Below the pieces are notes generated by a model, which saw only the letters and a program-made list of their open reading frames with translations, did no database searches and was not told the DNA's origin. From assembly GCF_035046485.1 (NCBI RefSeq), contig NC_085138.1:336495312-336559311 (forward strand): a DNA stretch of 64,000 bases, in the 5' to 3' direction. Below, one piece after another: positions 11,936 to 23,520 of the stretch. The first letter of the stretch is position 1. Each line of letters opens with the position of its first letter. The stretch is from Aedes albopictus (Eukaryota > Arthropoda > Insecta > Diptera > Culicidae). The translations under genes and the position numbers were made by a program.

Positions 11936-13480
11936 ATAAGCCATGTTCTACAACTGGTATCAACATTTCGGCCATGAACTTGCTCCGGCTACTCCCATGT
12001 GGCATCACGACACATGCTTCGACGGGCGCTGACGGGGTCTGTTTGTCTAGCAACAGCTACATTACATGCCAGCAGCAGCAGCAAGGCAGGAAATTGCCAG
12101 CTTGTGAGTGAGCTACCACCATCTATCATATCCAGCGACGACCGGGCCCCTGTCGTAGAGTTCTCGGGTAGAGCCAGACCAAACACCAGACGACGGACGA
12201 CTACTCAAACCCGAACCGAACCGATTACGGCGGTGATACCGCACCGCGCGTTGATGATGTGGAGATGCGATAATAATCGCAATAAAACAGGTTCCGCGGG
12301 GCGACATCGACTTCGGGGGTTGGGGTGGGGCAGGCAGGCAGGTGCGGTATGAACGTCAGAACGAGTGGAGGAATTGATGGAGATCCTTCAATAAAATAGC
12401 TAATAAAATGCGATGCGACCGCTGCGCTGACGGGAGAACGATTTTTCTCAGTTTCATTAGATGGATTGAATGGAGGCATCATTTTGCGTCGATTGAATTA
12501 TTAAGGAACCGCACTGAATGCGACTCCGAATCATATCGAAGAGGGGGCTATCGTTGCTCTAATATGCGGCTCTATTCTGACGGTCACGTCGACCAATTAG
12601 TAATTCATGAAGTTGAGTTGGTTGTTGTTTACCAGCAAGCAGCACGATGGCTAACGCTGCTGTCAACATGCTGTCCACCGGTTTCCCGTTTAGCCATAGG
12701 TCATGCGAAATAGACAGTAGTAAGTCAAACTTGGCAAGCTTGTCGTTCGTCCGATCCGTTCGTCCGGTCGATGTTAGAGGTAGGAAACGTTCGTCAAAAT
12801 TAGACTTGTCACACTACTGGCGTGACCGACCGGTAAAAGCCCGTCGTGGTGTCCGTGTATTCACGTGATGGTTTATTGATTGAGTTGTCTGTGGACTAAT
12901 GAAGGATGTGTTTCGAGCTTTGTTTCAGAGTTTCCAAGCTTAATTAGGTTTCTATTGAGCAGAATGCGAGGTGGGTCAGGCTGCCGGTTTCGCTTTGTAA
13001 GCAAAAATCTCAGAACTGTATCATGAAAGTCATCGGTGTTGCTCAGCTGCAGGCCAAACTGGCAAGAATTTCCATTTCAGCTACTTACAGTCTTTCATTT
13101 CCAATAGCTGCCGGGAGTTTATTCAGAGATTGTTCCTAGAATATTTCTAATGCCATTGTCTTGGGTGCGCTCAGAAGCTCTATGTGTTCAGAGCACTTAT
13201 ATAAGCATTACATCTAGAAATGGTACTAATAGTGTTGCACCAGCTTTCAAAGTACAAAAATTTATCGTTGAAAGCTGACTCTTTTGTCATTTATACTGTA
13301 GAGAGTATCGAAATGTTGGGTCGTATGAATAAAAAGTGGCATTTACCTTGTTGTAGTAGGGTAGTGGATGTATTTTGACGCACCTAGGGATTTTTTTACC
13401 TTTATCTTATAATCTCCACAAAATCTTGGCAAATTTTTATTGGAGTTTCCTACAATAAGTTGTCAAGATTTTGTAGCGAA
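11936..13480. other. Unique, relatively GC-rich DNA without a defensible gene
   Basis: Holds a short CAG run near 12068-12083, a GGCA run near 12329-12340, and several overlapping ORFs of 60-117 codons on both strands (longest 11999-12352 plus). Composition rather than selection may explain the open frames. It could contain untranslated exons or regulatory DNA; nothing specific is visible. Confidence 0.4.
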
Positions 13481-13924
13481 TATACAGGGTGTTAGGATCG
13501 TGAGTGCAAACTTTTTAAAGAGTGATAGAGGACCATAAATGGTGAAAAAAAATGTTCTACGCATATGGTCAAATCTAAACCGTTACGTAGTTATTGAACT
13601 TCCCATGTTTTTGACTCTCATTGCCTTAACTGGCTATAACTTGAAAATGGTCAAACTTGTCGAAATTTTTTTACCCTTATTCGAAAGATTGTTGAATTTT
13701 CTATCAAATGGCATCTGGTTTAGTTATGTAACTAAGTTTTCTAGAGCAAAATTGCTCAAAATAGTGTGTTTTAATTTGTTTTTGTCAAATATCTTTGAAA
13801 CATGCGTGATAAATTACAATTCTTTCTTTGGCAGAGTTGTGGCCCCTGTACTACTCTACAATTCGTTCTTTGTCATCAAAGGTCTATCCCTTATCGTTTT
13901 GTTGCAATTATTGCACCCTGTATA
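13481..13924. mobile_element. MITE with TATACAGGGTG termini
   Basis: The ends are the 11-bp inverted repeat TATACAGGGTG (13481) and CACCCTGTATA (13914-13924). Interior AT-rich; the ORF at 13539-13937 is hydrophobic and low complexity and is not a recognised protein. The element abuts the next MITE so that they share the TATA junction. Confidence 0.6.
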
Positions 13925-14401
13925 TGGTCGGTGTTAAGCCAGAGAAGACCATGTGTTTATCCCTTATTTCGAGAAAAACGACTTTATAGTTTTGCAACTC
14001 TGTAAATTTAGACTTTTTCAACAAATGTTCTTGAATTTCCCTCATAAATCGTAATAGGGTATTGCACCATTTGGGCAGGTGTACCTATTCTGGGCACTTG
14101 CCGCTATAAATAAGTCAATTTCAAACCGATTGATTTGAATTGTTGTACAGAGTTAGATACTGTACGTGCTATCTACGTGATTATCTTGACATCAAGCACT
14201 TAGTCCTCTCTGACTGCACATTATTATCGATATTTGCAGATCAATCAAAATGAAATTGTTCTATAACTCTTGTTAATTGTAGCATTAAGCTAAACAGGTG
14301 GAAGTGCCATGTAGCTACTGTAGTTCTCGATCAAATGCCTTAAAAATATCATTTTAATAAATTTAGTTACTTGGTCCTCTCTGGCTTAACGCCGACCATA
14401 T
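13922..14401. mobile_element. MITE with 30-bp terminal inverted repeats
   Basis: The left end ATATGGTCGGTGTTAAGCCA continues into GAGAAGACCA; the right end is its inverted copy, GGTCCTCTCTGGCTTAACGC then CGACCATAT. A third, partial copy of the terminal motif (CTTAGTCCTCTCTGACTGCA) lies inside at about 14200. No coding capacity. The target duplication is AT or TA and cannot be fixed because the flanks are TATA. Confidence 0.75.
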
Positions 14402-14574
14402 GATAAATATAATGAAATTCTCAAGGTGGGCCTGAGAAGTCCAGATATTTGACTTCGATTACACTGTCTGTATTTATAAAAAAAAATCGAACATTGAGCT
14501 TTTACTACATGCTAACATAACAGTGCGAGTAAGATTGATAACTATGAAAAAGGAAAATGGGAGACAAGACGGAG

Positions 14575-14870
14575 ATGCCCAAATGGTAGCTGAGAGTTGG
14601 AATTTCGTTCAGAAATTCCTCCGCAAGAACTTTTTCGGGAATTCCACTAGGGATTAGTTCTGAATTTTCTTCAGATATTCTTCTTAGAATTTGTTTGCAG
14701 ATTCGTTGCAAACTTTTTCTAGTATTTTCTACCAAAATTTCTCTTGGCGTTCATCCTTCAAATTTCTACGTTCTAAGTTCTACGTGTTTCAACTGATTTT
14801 TTGTCAAAAAATCTCCGCAATTTTTGTAGAAATTTCCCCAAAAATTATTTTTGGTGCCTTTTCTTGAAAT
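14575..14870. repeat. Degenerate GGAATTCC-type satellite, small patch
   Basis: Repeated short phrases of the type GAAATTCCTCCGCAAGAA and GGGAATTCCACTAGG, about 15-30 bp per unit, too diverged for an exact period. The same family occurs at 16190-17450, 17880-19040, 19985-20225, 24180-25270, 47030-49410, 54736-55290 and 61500-62440. Confidence 0.6.
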
Positions 14871-14882
14871 TATTTTGTAATA

Positions 14883-16172
14883 AAGCCTGCGCACTTTAGA
14901 ATCGGTACACTTTCAACCGGCTGCCGCTCAAAAACGGTGTCACTTGGAAAAAAGTGTTGTTAGAAGCAATTGAAGCTTATTTATTGTAGTTTGTAGGAAA
15001 AATATAAAATTTGCTGTTATTATATTTTTAGATGAACTATTGATCTGAATTCGTAAATAGTGTCAGTTTTTTTCTGCACACATTGAGCAAAAAACAATCA
15101 TTGTCAGATTCAAGATTTGTGTAGGAATATATAATTACCAAAGCCACCAATTACGCAGTATAGAATAGTTGTTGGTATTATGATTGTTGATTGAGGGAGG
15201 TAAAATATTCCATGAGTGTTTTAAAATTTCCAATATAGCTATGGTAAGCCTTTGAAGGGTTTTATGGAAGATCAAAGGCTTGCATAGATACTTAAGGTCA
15301 AAAAAGTTGTTTTCGCATAAGCTTCGGCAAATGCTCATACGGGAAGGATACTATACGAATAGTATTGGAATACAAGAAACCAATGATTTGATGCAGAACA
15401 ATATAATTAAACGTAGCTCGAAAGCTGTATGGACTATTGCTGACGAAATTCATTGGATGTATTTTGATGGCGTGAAATATCTAACGATGTTTTTAATAAA
15501 ACTGAATCTACTCAGAAGTTTTTTATTTTTGATCATAGAATCACATCTATAGTTCCATAATCTATATGGTTTTCAGTGTTTTATCCATGAAAACTATCTT
15601 ATTTCAGGCTTATTATGAGGAGTTGGTCTTATGACTGTTTATTTCCGACTACTGTTAGGGGAAAACTGCTAATAATTCCAAAAATAATCCAAGTTTCGGT
15701 AAGTTGGGCCACTTGAATTGGGGAATTGTAGATCCAAAAAACGATCCCAGGAAATATTGTTTCATAAAAAATTACTTTTAGTAAAATTATGTTTTAAATA
15801 TAGCGTGAATGGACAATAAGGCTATAAGTTTATTATGGTCTTGTGAACCATATTTGTCAAAAGTTTAATGTCGTAACTTGTTTTGAGCATATCTTTGATG
15901 AATATAATTTTGTTTCTTGTGGAAATATCAGCCCGTAAGCTGTGAAATTTGCAAATGTTGATTAGCATTGGTTTGTGCAGAATAAAATGGCATGAATTTC
16001 TCAATCAGGTCAAAATTTTATCTTGAAGAAATAAAAACTGATTTTTTTCATATTTTTCCTACAATCTACAATAAATAAGCTTCATTTGCTTCTTACAACA
16101 TTTTTTTCTAGGTTAAACCGTTTTTGATCTGCAGCCGGTTGAAAGTGTACCGATTCTAAAGTGCGCAGGCTT
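14883..16172. mobile_element. 1.29-kb TIR transposon with about 125-bp imperfect termini
   Basis: Both ends begin AAGCCTGCGCACTTTAGAAT, then CGGTACACTTTCAACCGGCTGC. The inverted match extends, with gaps, through GAAGCTTATTTATTGTAG to about 15008 and 16047. TA flanks both ends (14881-14882, 16173-16174). The interior has short ORFs (for example 15280-15552 plus, 90 codons) with no recognisable DDE transposase. TA target and long TIRs suggest a Tc1/mariner-type non-autonomous or decayed copy. Confidence 0.82.
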
Positions 16173-16189
16173 TAAGAACGAAAATCCGT

Positions 16190-17450
16190 TTGTCGGTTTT
16201 CCTTAATTTCTCCCAGTTTTTCATCAGCATTTTTATCAAAGTGCTTCCCAATATTTTTTTCCCCGGAGAGTTACATCTGCAGGTGTTCCTCAATAGATAC
16301 TTTCAAGAAGTTCTTTTGCAACTTTTTGGAGGTCCCCACCCTAAGTTTTCCCGGAGATGTTCCTGAGATTCCTCTTTCATAGCATCTCCTGGGACTTGCA
16401 CATTGTACAAGATGTCATCACTGGATATTTTTGCCTTTCTCGTGCACCAAGGTGTACCGAAAGGCTATATGTTCACTCCAAAAACGAAAATTTGATAGAA
16501 CCTCCGGAGGGGTCAAGTCTTATATACCAATCGACTCAGCTCGACGAATTGAGGTGATGTCTGTGTGTGTGTGTATGTGTACAAAAAAACTCACATTACT
16601 TTTTGGCAATAAACCTCAGTAAACCTTCCTTAAAAGATAGTCAAAGGATTTCTAGATAGTCATAGGATTTATTTTTATTTCCTCCTGGCAATTTTCCCAG
16701 AATCTCGAGATTTCTGAAGATTTTTCAAGGAGTTCCTCCCCGGAATCCGCCAACTTTTCCTGGGATTACTTCCGGAATAACTTGTGATGAATAAGATAAT
16801 ATCTCACACGATTTCCCCTTAGAAATGCTGATTTACGGTTACGAGCTTAACAAGAAATCTTATGAGAAACAGGTAAAAAAATCCCTGTGGGAACTCCTGA
16901 AGAAAGCCTGGGAGGATCTCTGTTGGAAATGTCGGTAAAACCACTCCGAAAATCAGAGAGAAATTCTTGCAGAAAACTTAAAAGGAAGTTCGGTAGAATA
17001 CTTGGGAGGAACTCCTGGAGAAAGCCCGAAAGAAATTCTGGGACATCCTAGGAATACTTTTAAGAGAAATTTCGAAACTACTCTGGTATCAATTCTAGCA
17101 ATCAATTCTCTGGCATCAATTCTCAAATCAATCTCTAGTATCTTATGAATAATTTCCAAAGTTATTTCTTGAGAAGTGTCGGAAGAAAGTTGGTGCAGAT
17201 TTTCAATCAATTCCCTTAATGAATCTCGAAAGCAAATCCTAATCCCTGGAAGAGTACTTGCGATCCAAGACTTCCTTCAAAATACACTAGCATCCTCCGA
17301 GAAGCCCCGATTTATACAGACCATTTTCTCAGCGGTCTTCGCAGGGCTTCTCTTGGAGTTTCTTCTAAGAATGCTACAGGAGTTCGTTCTTAAATTTCTC
17401 TCGGAGCTTCAATACATCTTTCATAGGTTTGTGGGCTCAGGGATGCCAGA
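16190..17450. repeat. Degenerate GGAATTCC-type satellite
   Basis: A string of diverged 15-30-bp phrases such as TTTCCCGGAGATGTTCCTGA and GGAGTTCCTCCCCGGAAT. It is interrupted at 16433-16625 by a separate dispersed repeat. Orientation changes along the tract: C-rich phrases before 16800, G-rich phrases (GGGAGGAACTCCTGGAGA) around 16880-17060. No genes. Confidence 0.65.
16433..16625 (-). repeat. Dispersed repeat starting GCCTTTCTCGT, copy 1
   Basis: This stretch matches the reverse complement of 59160-59399 over its whole length: GCCTTTCTCGT, AAAGGCTATATGTTCACTC, CTCAGCTCGACGAATTGAGG, a TG microsatellite, then AAACTCACAT and TAAACCTCA. It is a terminal fragment of the larger element proposed at 57329-59399. 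Confidence 0.8.
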
Positions 17451-17483
17451 TGATTAAAAAATCTGCACTTTTTAAGAAATCTG

Positions 17484-17750
17484 TTTCTCCTTCTTCTTCT
17501 TTATGGCTCGACGTCCCCACTGGGACTTGGCCTGCCTCGCTTCAACTTAGTGTTCTTTGAGCATTTCCACAGTTATTAATTGAAGGGCTTTCTTTGCCTA
17601 CCATTGCATGAATTTGTATATTGTGAGGCAAGTACAATGATACACTATGCCCCGGGAGTCGAGAACATTTTCCCGACCGGAACGGGAATCGAACCCGCCG
17701 TCTCCGGATTGGCGATCCATAGCCTTAACCACTAGGCTAACTGGAGACCC
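17484..17750 (-). mobile_element. Feilai-type SINE
   Basis: Minus-strand head GGTCTCCAGTTAGCCTAGTG with A box, B box GGTTCGATTCC, and a tail with CAAAGAACACTAAGTTGAAG ending in (GAA)n. A 7-bp direct repeat, AAATCTG, at 17477-17483 and 17751-17757 is the probable target duplication. Same subfamily as 1601-1861; about 10 bases of the head (GCGG..) are missing near 17712. Confidence 0.88.
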
Positions 17751-17879
17751 AAATCTGCATCCCAAACAAAATATGGGTGAAATATCTGTATCCCATACAA
17801 AAATAAAATATGTAGTCCCTCCAGCTCAAAAATCTGTATTTCATATAAAACGAAATTTGTACGGATGGCATCCTTGATT

Positions 17880-19040
17880 CTGGCATTCCTTAGTGAATTT
17901 CCCGGGACTTCAGGCACAGATTTTTGCTAGATATCTTCCATAGCTTCTCCCGGGATTTACCCTAGAGATACTCGGAAAATTAAGGCAGGAGTTCCTCAAG
18001 TGTTTCACCAGGACTTTCTCCAAAGATTTCAAACAAAAATTCTCTCAGAAGTTTTCGCTAATATTACTCATGGAGTTCCTCCAAGGATTTCTGCCACATA
18101 TTTTCACGGAATTCCTCTCGGAAAGGGTTTCCGCAAACAAAACTGAATCAAAACTTTTCCGCGCTTGTGATTTCGCGAAAAAGCTACAATTTCATCCGGA
18201 GGATATTTTACTTGAAACTATATCCTGGAGATATTCATACTAGTGGAAAGGTGGATGGAAGCCGGAAGGAACAACGGTTTCACTTAAATGCTGCAAATCC
18301 TTGCTAGATTCATATGAATCTTGGAGTTCAAAAATGATTAATTCTTCCAAGATTTCATTCGGAATTTCTAGAATTCGTCCAGTTTTTTATTAGATATCTC
18401 CCAAAGATTCTCCTGTGATTTATTCTTATAGCCCACGCAAAATTTAGGCAGAAGTTTTAACCCTCCAATATTCCCTCCAGCATTACTCCATGAGTTATTT
18501 CTGAAGTTGCTCCATGAGAATTTCTGAAGTTGCTCTCATGTTTTTGCAAGATTATTTTTGATATCTCTCACACAGATTTTCAAGGAATTACATTACCGTT
18601 CACATAGCCGAAGCGACAAGCGCGCGGATATTCAACAAAATTCCGGGATTTCAGTGTAGAACCTCGCTAAATAATTCAGCGGATTTCTCGGAAGATTTAC
18701 GTAGGATTTGCACAACAGTTCCTCCTGGGATTTCACCTGAAGTTCTTCGCAAAATCTCTCTCGAAGTTTTTTCCAGGGTTTCTTACGGAGCTTCCCCTAG
18801 GATGTTTCATGAAAATTCGCCCAGTGCTTCTATTGAGACATGCTATGGTACCGTGGAAAAATTCCAGGAGAAATCTCGAAAGGACAAATCCCGGGAAAAC
18901 CTAAAAAAAAATCCTGATGAAACTTCGAGAGTAAGCCTGGATCAACTTCTGCAAGTGTGTCAGAGATCACACTGAAAGAACTCAAGAAGAAATTCCAGGG
19001 AGAACTCGTGTAGAAACTTCGAGAGAATATCGCGAGAGAA
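17880..19040. repeat. Degenerate GGAATTCC-type satellite with a SINE scrap
   Basis: Diverged phrases such as CGGGATTTACCCTAGAGATA and GGAATTCCTCTCGGAAAG. At 18603-18637 a scrap AGCCGAAGCGACAAGCGCGC followed by GGATATTCAAC matches the head of the SINE at 8818, so a SINE once landed here. Orientation of the phrases flips near 18850. Confidence 0.6.
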
Positions 19041-19044
19041 CATC

Positions 19045-19962
19045 TACAGGGGATAGACAAAATGATCGGGACAGGCAAAATTTTCACTTTTCAAAAAGTA
19101 GCTGTAACTTTTCGAAAACTGCATCAAATATTTTCAAATGTTTACTGTAAGTTCTTCAACTAGTTGTGTATCAGTGGACAAAATTTGGAAAAGATCGGAC
19201 AATTCTTCACGAAGTTATAAAGATTTTTGAAAAAGATAAAATTATCCGATAGCCAACTTTGAGCTGTTATATCTCCGGATTCAATGAACCGATTGAAATG
19301 AAATTTTGACCATTTATGACTTATATAATGAGCTATGAAAAACCATTGACTTAACTTAATATTTTTAACACGGAAGAAAATTATAACGATAAGATTATTT
19401 TTCGAATAAAACACCAAATTTTCCAAAATATCAACAACGTTTCAAAATTCAAAATGCAAATTATAGTTCATTTAATTTCCCTCTAATTGACTTATATATA
19501 AATGTGTTTTGAAGGAAAGTAACAACATAGCCACCAATAAATTGAAAAAGTTTTAGAATGCATATTTAAAATGGACCAATTTACTAAAAAAATCGTGAAA
19601 AAATTAAAATCGCTATAATTTTGTCTCTTGTTAAAAATTTCAAGTTAAGTCAAATGTTTTCCAGAGTTCATTATATAAGTCATAAATGGTCAAAATTTCA
19701 TTTCAATCGGTTCATTGAATCCGGAGATATAACAGCTCAAAGTTGGCTATCGAATAATTGAACCTTTCAAAAGAATCTTTATAACTTCGTGGAGAATGGC
19801 CCGAACTTTTCTAATTTTGGACCACTGATGGACATCTAGTTGATGAACTTACAGTAAAAATTTGAGAATATTTGATGCACTTTTCGAAAAGTTACAGCTA
19901 GTTGAACACTTTTTGAAAAGTGAAAATTTTGCCTGTCCCGATCATTTTGTCTATCCCCTGTA
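19045..19962. mobile_element. Long-TIR fold-back element, CAGGGGATAGACAAAATG type
   Basis: Left end TACAGGGGATAGACAAAATG and right end CATTTTGTCTATCCCCTGTA are exact inverted copies. The arms remain similar for about 330 bp, including CTGTTATATCTCCGGATTCA and its inverse. TA flanks both ends. There is no transposase ORF. The terminal sequence resembles that of the elements at 21793 and 60488 (CAGGGGATGGCCAAAATG), so the three belong to one superfamily. Confidence 0.88.
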
Positions 19963-19984
19963 GTAAGATTCATGTAAAAAGTAT

Positions 19985-20225
19985 TAGAGAAGTTCTAAAG
20001 AAAAATCTGATGCATGGCGGGAATTTTTTTGGGAAAAACTATGGGAGATAATATTAGAGAAATTACGGAAGAAATTATGGGAGCATTTACGAGAGCAACT
20101 TCAAGATGTATTTCTGGAAATTCGCAGGAAGAATCAGGAAAAAATGCTACGAGAACATCTGGGAGAGATCCAGGACAGCAGCTGGATGAAATCTCAGAAG
20201 ATATTGTGAGCCGTCCAATTTGACC
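19985..20225. repeat. Degenerate GGAATTCC-type satellite, G-rich orientation
   Basis: Phrases such as GGGAGATAATATTAGAGAAA and GGAAGAAATTATGGGAGC repeat with drift. A 69-codon frame at 20014-20223 is a by-product of the repeat. Confidence 0.5.
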
Positions 20226-21790
20226 GAAGACCGTAAAGTTGTAGCTAATAGAGTTGCCTATGAGTATCCCAAGTTTAGACACTTGGGAAAATGTTAAGAT
20301 AGATTGAATAAAAAAAACAACCAAAAATAACCGTTTCTCCAGAGAAATTCCCATAATAAACTATAAAGGGCTGGTGCAGTCTCAATCTTAACCAAATCAG
20401 CTCAAATTTTAAGAAGGAAGCATAGATTCTGGTTATGAATCCAATAAGCGATGTGGAGCAAAAACGGTTTTTGAACATGTTCATCAAAAAGTATTTACTA
20501 TCACCATACGACTCACAGCCGCGTTCCATTTAAAAGTTCGTTGGAGATAAATTTTCCCATCATGACTTTGACAGTAACCAATAAAACCAGAAGGAACCGG
20601 CCAACACACAAAACGATAACTACAGCACAATTCCTACGTATGTACATGGATACGCCATCGTCCGTCATATGGGGAACCCATCAAGTTCGAAATCGACGGA
20701 TGATTCCAAGTGTATCTTTTTTCGGCGCATTCTCCTTTATTTCATGTTCGTCACGAATACTAAAGAGATCATGTGCTTCCAGTGCTCCCGTTTCTAGGAT
20801 ATTTGATTGTGAATAGGAGTAAGTAGCAGTCTGGCACAAAATGATTTATCGATGCCCCTGGGTCGGGTGGGACGACCATTTCGAACTTTCGGAGCGCTTG
20901 AACATTGAAAATCGAGAAACGGATCCGGGATTATCGGGAAAATTTATGTTGGCAGTATGTGCTACCCATATAGAACCTGTTGCGATCATAATGTTGTTTA
21001 AAGTAGATCATATTACAGTGGTTTCACTGGAAATTGATATGGAATCAATTCACGTGCATCATGGCTACAAAACTCATGTATTTATTTAGAACATCTATCA
21101 TGTACTAAGTAAAAGTTCAATTTGAAATTCTCAGACACACAGATTCACATGGTTGATAAATTTCCCAGTGTTCACACCTTTCCGATCCGACAAACAAGCC
21201 TTTTCCATTCCCAATGTGAAATCGAAAGCCGGAAAATCCTACGACCCATTCCAATGAGCAGAGCTCATAAGTTATTCATCCGGCTGTGTCACTCCACATC
21301 CACACTCATCGTTTTCGCAAAATTCAAACTTGCTTCTTCCGAAGCACACACCGACTCGACACCACGTTGGTGAAATGGGGAAAAGACGTACCTAACATAG
21401 CAGGAGCATTCACAGATTGTAATAAAATTTTGATATAAAGACTCACGTACCTTTACGGGTAATGGGCAGAACGTGTGCTTCGTGTTTCTCGCTGTCTGCT
21501 CGGATTTATTTCGGGTAGGTATCTGAGCGAGCAGAATCGAAAGAATAAGGCTTTTCTTTCGTTTTCGAAACGGATCAGATCATCATTACCGAGCTTTTCT
21601 TCTTCAAGGGGGAAGGCAAAATGAACGAAAGCAGGGTTGGGGAAATCGTGCATTTTTAAAGCGTATTTACGAGGATCGTCGTTGTTGTTACGTAAGCTTA
21701 CCTGAAAAGAAGGGAAAAAGTGAAAAAAAAAACGGAATTAGATTATTTAACATAGACGGTTTAAGTATAGGTTTTTACATATTTTGCCAA
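20226..21790. other. Unique DNA without a recognised gene
   Basis: Overlapping ORFs of 82-91 codons occur at 20541-20816, 20841-21089 and 21122-21373 (plus). None shows a known domain, and no convincing splice or start context was found. GC content is higher than in the flanking repeats, so a regulatory or untranslated region is possible but not demonstrated. Confidence 0.4.
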
Positions 21791-21792
21791 TG

Positions 21793-23149
21793 TACAGGGG
21801 ATGGCCAAAATGTTTGGGATAGGCAACTTTTTTTCGCTCATCAAAAAGTTCAACATGCTGTAACTTTTCATAGAGTGCATCAAAAAATCTCAAATTTAGA
21901 CTGTTTGTCAACCTATTATATGTGCATCATTGGTACAAATTTGGGCTCGATTGATTAATCTATCGCAAAGTTAGAACCGTTCGGGTAAAACACTATTTTT
22001 TAGACAACTCTTTTTTGAGCTGTCATATATCAGAAACCTGTGAACCGAATTGAATGAAATTTTGAACGTACACTAACAATATCAGATGCTTCACAAACTA
22101 TTAAAACAGATATTTTTTGAACGTTGAAAAAAGTTATCATGGATTGACACTTTTTGGATTTTTCACGAAAAAATGTAATTTTTTACGTCAATGTCAATAA
22201 ATTTTACTGTTGATGTCCAAAGATTTTCAACTTCTGTTCTCATGTTATCTTTAATCAGATATATTAGAGCCTATTTAGATTAAAGGAAGAACACATTTAG
22301 TAATTTTTGTGTGGTATTGTAAATTTGATGGGTGAAAATTTCAACCTGGTATAACTTAATTCGCCGTGAAAAAATATTACATTTTATAACGTTGTATTAA
22401 GTATCAATATATTGTTGATAAACGTAAAATAGTAGTTTACGCAACAAGGTGCAGAATGAAGATTTTTACAGCACGAGTCGTACATTTATCCAACGAGGCT
22501 TGCCGAGTTGGATAGTTACGACGAGTGCTGTAAAAATCGAGTTCTGCACCGAGTTGCGTACAACATTTTTTGCAAGTTCATAAATTACCGCTTGAACAAA
22601 AATTTTCATCAAACTGCATACTGATGCACATAGCCATGTTTAAGAAAATCTGATCATAGCAGGTTATACTGTGCAGTTGTCACAATTTTTCACAACTGCA
22701 TCCAGAAAGCATCAAGAAGTTGATCAAAACTGAAAACAGTGCTGTAATGGTTCATTACGCAACGCAAATCAGTGCTGTAATGAACCATTACAGCACTGTT
22801 AATTTGGTGTAGGAAAGTAGGCCTTTTCCTGTCAGATTTGCATGAGGTAAAACAGCCTATTACGATGAGAAATTGCAAAAAAAATCATTCAATTCTGTTC
22901 ACTGGTTTCCGAGATATGACAGCTCAAAAATGAGTTGTCTAAAAAATAATGTTTTACGCAAACGGCCCTAACTTCGCGAAAAATTATTCAATCAAGCCCA
23001 AATTTGTACCAATGATGCACCTATAACAGGTTGATAAACAGTCAAAATTTGAGATTTTTTGATGCACTCTATGAAAAGTTACAGCATGTTGAATTTTTTT
23101 GTGGGAGAATAAAAGTTGCCTATCCAAAACATTTTGGCCACCCCCTGTA
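21793..23149. mobile_element. Long-TIR fold-back element with an internal insertion
   Basis: Ends TACAGGGGATGGCCAAAATG and, inverted, CATTTTGGCCACCCCCTGTA, TA-flanked. The arms share AACATGCTGTAACTTTTCAT, CATAGAGTGCATCAAAAAAT and TTTCCGAGATATGACAGCTC for about 290 bp. The unpaired middle equals, in inverse orientation, the middle of the element at 60488. Relative to that copy, about 450 bp (roughly 22428-22878) are extra and include two hairpins. No coding capacity. Confidence 0.85.
22438..22560. repeat. Long near-perfect hairpin within the inserted segment
   Basis: Left arm TACGCAACAAGGTGCAGAAT...GATTTTTACAGCACGAGTCG pairs with the right arm CGACGAGTGCTGTAAAAATC...GTTCTGCACCGAGTTGCGTA. The loop holds a further ATCCAAC/GTTGGAT stem. 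A second hairpin (CAGTGCTGTAATGGTTCATT and its inverse) lies at about 22738-22799. Confidence 0.85.
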
Positions 23150-23287
23150 CATTTGTTTTTCTTCACTCCAGAATGGGTTTTTGTTTTGAACGAGTGAATA
23201 GTATAGCATAGCAGGAATACTTGCACAAATCGTGGATAGCACAAATCATGGAAGATGAGAATATCCATAACCATTGTACATTTAGCT

Positions 23288-23520
23288 TCTTCTTCTTCTT
23301 ATGTATGGCTCTCCGTTCCCACTGGAACTTGGCCTACCTCACTCCAACAGTTACTAATTGGAGGGCCAGCCGTTGCATGAATTAGTATATTGTGAGGTAT
23401 GCACAAATGATACACTATGCTGAGGGAGTCGAGAGAATTTTCTCGACCGGAACGGGAATCGAATCCGCCGTCTCCGGATTTGCGATCCACAGCCTTAACC
23501 ACTTACTAGGCTAACTGACC
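23288..23520 (-). mobile_element. Feilai-type SINE, slightly shortened
   Basis: Minus-strand GTTAGCCTAGTAAGTGGTTA contains the A box with a 4-bp insertion. The B box (GGATTCGATTCCC) and the (GAA)n tail are present. The internal segment with AACACTAAGTTG is deleted. No clear target duplication. An older copy than 1601 or 17484. Confidence 0.82.

Noticed and set aside
11999..12352. A 117-codon plus-strand ORF
   Set aside because: Overlaps open frames on the other strand in GC-rich DNA; no family resemblance or splice context.
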